Below, piece after piece: positions 62,815-64,000 of a stretch of 64,000 bases of DNA (its first letter is position 1; every line of letters begins with the position of its first letter). Made by a program: the position numbers and the translations under genes. The notes under the pieces are model-generated. The model ran no database searches and had not been told where the DNA came from. It worked only from the letters and a program-made list of their open reading frames with translations. This DNA comes from Circinella umbellata (Eukaryota > Mucoromycota > Mucoromycetes > Mucorales > Lichtheimiaceae). The DNA lies in the NCBI GenBank assembly GCA_025093555.1, contig JAIWNF010000018.1, positions 1-64,000 of the forward strand, in the 5' to 3' direction.

Positions 62815-62983
62815 CACGCTTCTTTCTTTCTTTCTTTCTCATTTTTCTTTTTTATTTTAATTTTCTAAACTTGAATCTTTTTATTTTTATTTATTTATTT
62901 TTTCCTTTTCTTTCTTTTACTACTTCTTCTTCTTCTTAACACACCGACCCTTCCTCCTCCTTTTTTTTTTTTTTATCTCGAAG
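62815..62983 (+). promoter_or_regulatory. CT-rich tract before permease start
   Basis: An almost uninterrupted pyrimidine tract (TTTCTTTCTTTC, then CTTCTTCTTCTT, then CCTTCCTCCTCC and T12) runs for about 170 bp to the ATG. CT-blocks at this position mark the core promoter or 5' UTR of strongly expressed fungal genes; that reading is an inference. Confidence 0.5.
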
Positions 62984-64000
62984 ATGGCTGACAACAGTAA
63001 GTCTTACGAGACCGAACATGTCGAAGAAGGTGGTAAATCTCTTGGATTCCTTCACGATATTCAATCACGTTATGCCAAGGTTGATCCAGCAAGTTATTTA
63101 CGTCGACCAGATGAAACTGGTACTCATTATTGGGGTAGACGACTCGGTTCTTTAAAACCTGTTGAACTCTTGCTTGCTGAATATGCTAATAGCGAGTTAC
63201 GACAATATTTGAATGCGATGCAACTTACTTTTATTGGTATTGGTGCCATTATTGGAACTGGTACGTAAACCAAAAAAAAAATTCAATTTTCTTGTTGTTG
63301 TATTCTTTTTATTATCAAAGAAACAAAAAAAACAGGATTATTAAAATTTGATCATCTATTTTGTTTTGTTCTATTTAGGTATCTTTGTCCTTTCAGGTCA
63401 AGCAGCAGCTCAAAATGCTGGTCCTGCAGTGACAATTTCTTTCCTTATTGCTGGTTGTGCTGCAGGTAAAATTTTTATTTATATTACTTATTTTATGATA
63501 AATCAAGAGCATATTAGTAATAATAGTAATAATATTAATGTTTATTTTTTTTTTATCATAAATAGCATTCGCTTCATTGAGTTACTCTGAATTGGCTTCT
63601 ATGATTCCAGTATCTGGTTCAGCTTATACTTATGCATATGCTACTATGGGCGAGGTAAATTAAATATTTGTTGTTCTTTATAATATTATATATACTAAAT
63701 CCTTCATCTTTTTTTTTATTACTATCAGTTTGTTGCTTGGATCCTTGGTTGGGATTTGATCTTAGAATACATGGTGGGAGCTGCCACTGGTAAATAATTA
63801 ACCCATTCTTGTTCTTTTTATTTTTTGCTTACCCATTTTATCAACCTAATAAGTGCAAGACTATTATTTTATTTTTACTAATTCCTATTTTTATGTTCGT
63901 AACGAAAAATTATAGTGGGTGTCGGCTGGTCCGGTTACTTTAAAAAATTCTTTGGATTGTTTAATATCAATTTTGCTGATAGTTGGACAGAACCTACTGT
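62984..64000 (+). CDS. Cationic amino-acid permease (APC superfamily), 5' part
   Basis: Exons 62984-63260, 63379-63465, 63566-63654, 63729-63789 and 63916 onward to the window edge, all joining in frame. The cytosolic N-terminus (RPDETGTHYWGRRLGSLKP) is followed by TM1, with LTFIGIGAIIGTGIFVLSGQAA, the substrate-binding GxG(T)G signature of APC transporters. Then come PAVTISFLIAGCAAAF, YSELASMIPVSGSAYTYAY and WILGWDLILEYMVG, characteristic of the CAT/YAT-type cationic amino-acid transporters. It is expected in the plasma membrane with 12-14 helices; roughly the first four are inside the window. The start is supported by the downstream APC motifs and a clean ATG after the CT-rich tract. Confidence 0.93.

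Overview
The window looks like a nuclear contig of an early-diverging fungus, most likely Mucoromycota (Mucorales-like). The grounds are very AT-rich intergenic DNA with long A/T homopolymers, genes cut by many short introns of about 60-110 bp (GTAAGT or GTACGT donors, YAG acceptors), a RalGAP-beta homologue, tandem P450s, a GCR1-type Crypton remnant and a MAK/Ime2-type kinase. No species is claimed. All exon models were read by eye. Models called complete keep an open frame and have a coding length divisible by three.

Layout. 1-8.0 kb: a RalGAP-beta gene (minus strand) whose 3' end lies in a ~1.7-kb-arm palindrome that repeats the gene's last exons at the window edge. 9.2-15.2 kb: two tandem cytochrome P450 paralogues. 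15.8-23.8 kb: a rearranged, repeat-rich zone with a second palindrome (~1.3-kb arms) nested between two diverged inverted copies of an unrecognised gene, a third dispersed copy of one of its modules, a CT microsatellite and short dispersed repeats. 26.0-28.5 kb: a monocarboxylate-type MFS transporter, apparently with a 2-nt micro-exon. 30.0-33.4 kb: a TPR/F-box/LRR protein (Dia2/Pof3 architecture) and a multi-pass membrane protein. 35.8-38.3 kb: a decayed Crypton-like tyrosine recombinase.

39.4-56.4 kb is gene-dense: secreted GH31 alpha-glucosidase, Spo22/Zip4-like meiotic protein, B12D-type small mitochondrial protein, Ime2/MAK-family kinase, coiled-coil protein, Bax inhibitor-1 and an LRR protein. 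56.4-63.0 kb has no recognisable gene. A cationic amino-acid permease begins at 63.0 kb and runs off the edge.

Functionally the window is mostly housekeeping and accessory fungal genes (nutrient uptake, starch or maltose hydrolysis, small-GTPase control, stress). Two possible meiosis genes (Spo22/Zip4-like and Ime2-like) lie about 1.5 kb apart. The least ordinary parts are the two palindromes and the micro-exon. No operon-like logic, CRISPR, rRNA or tRNA was seen.
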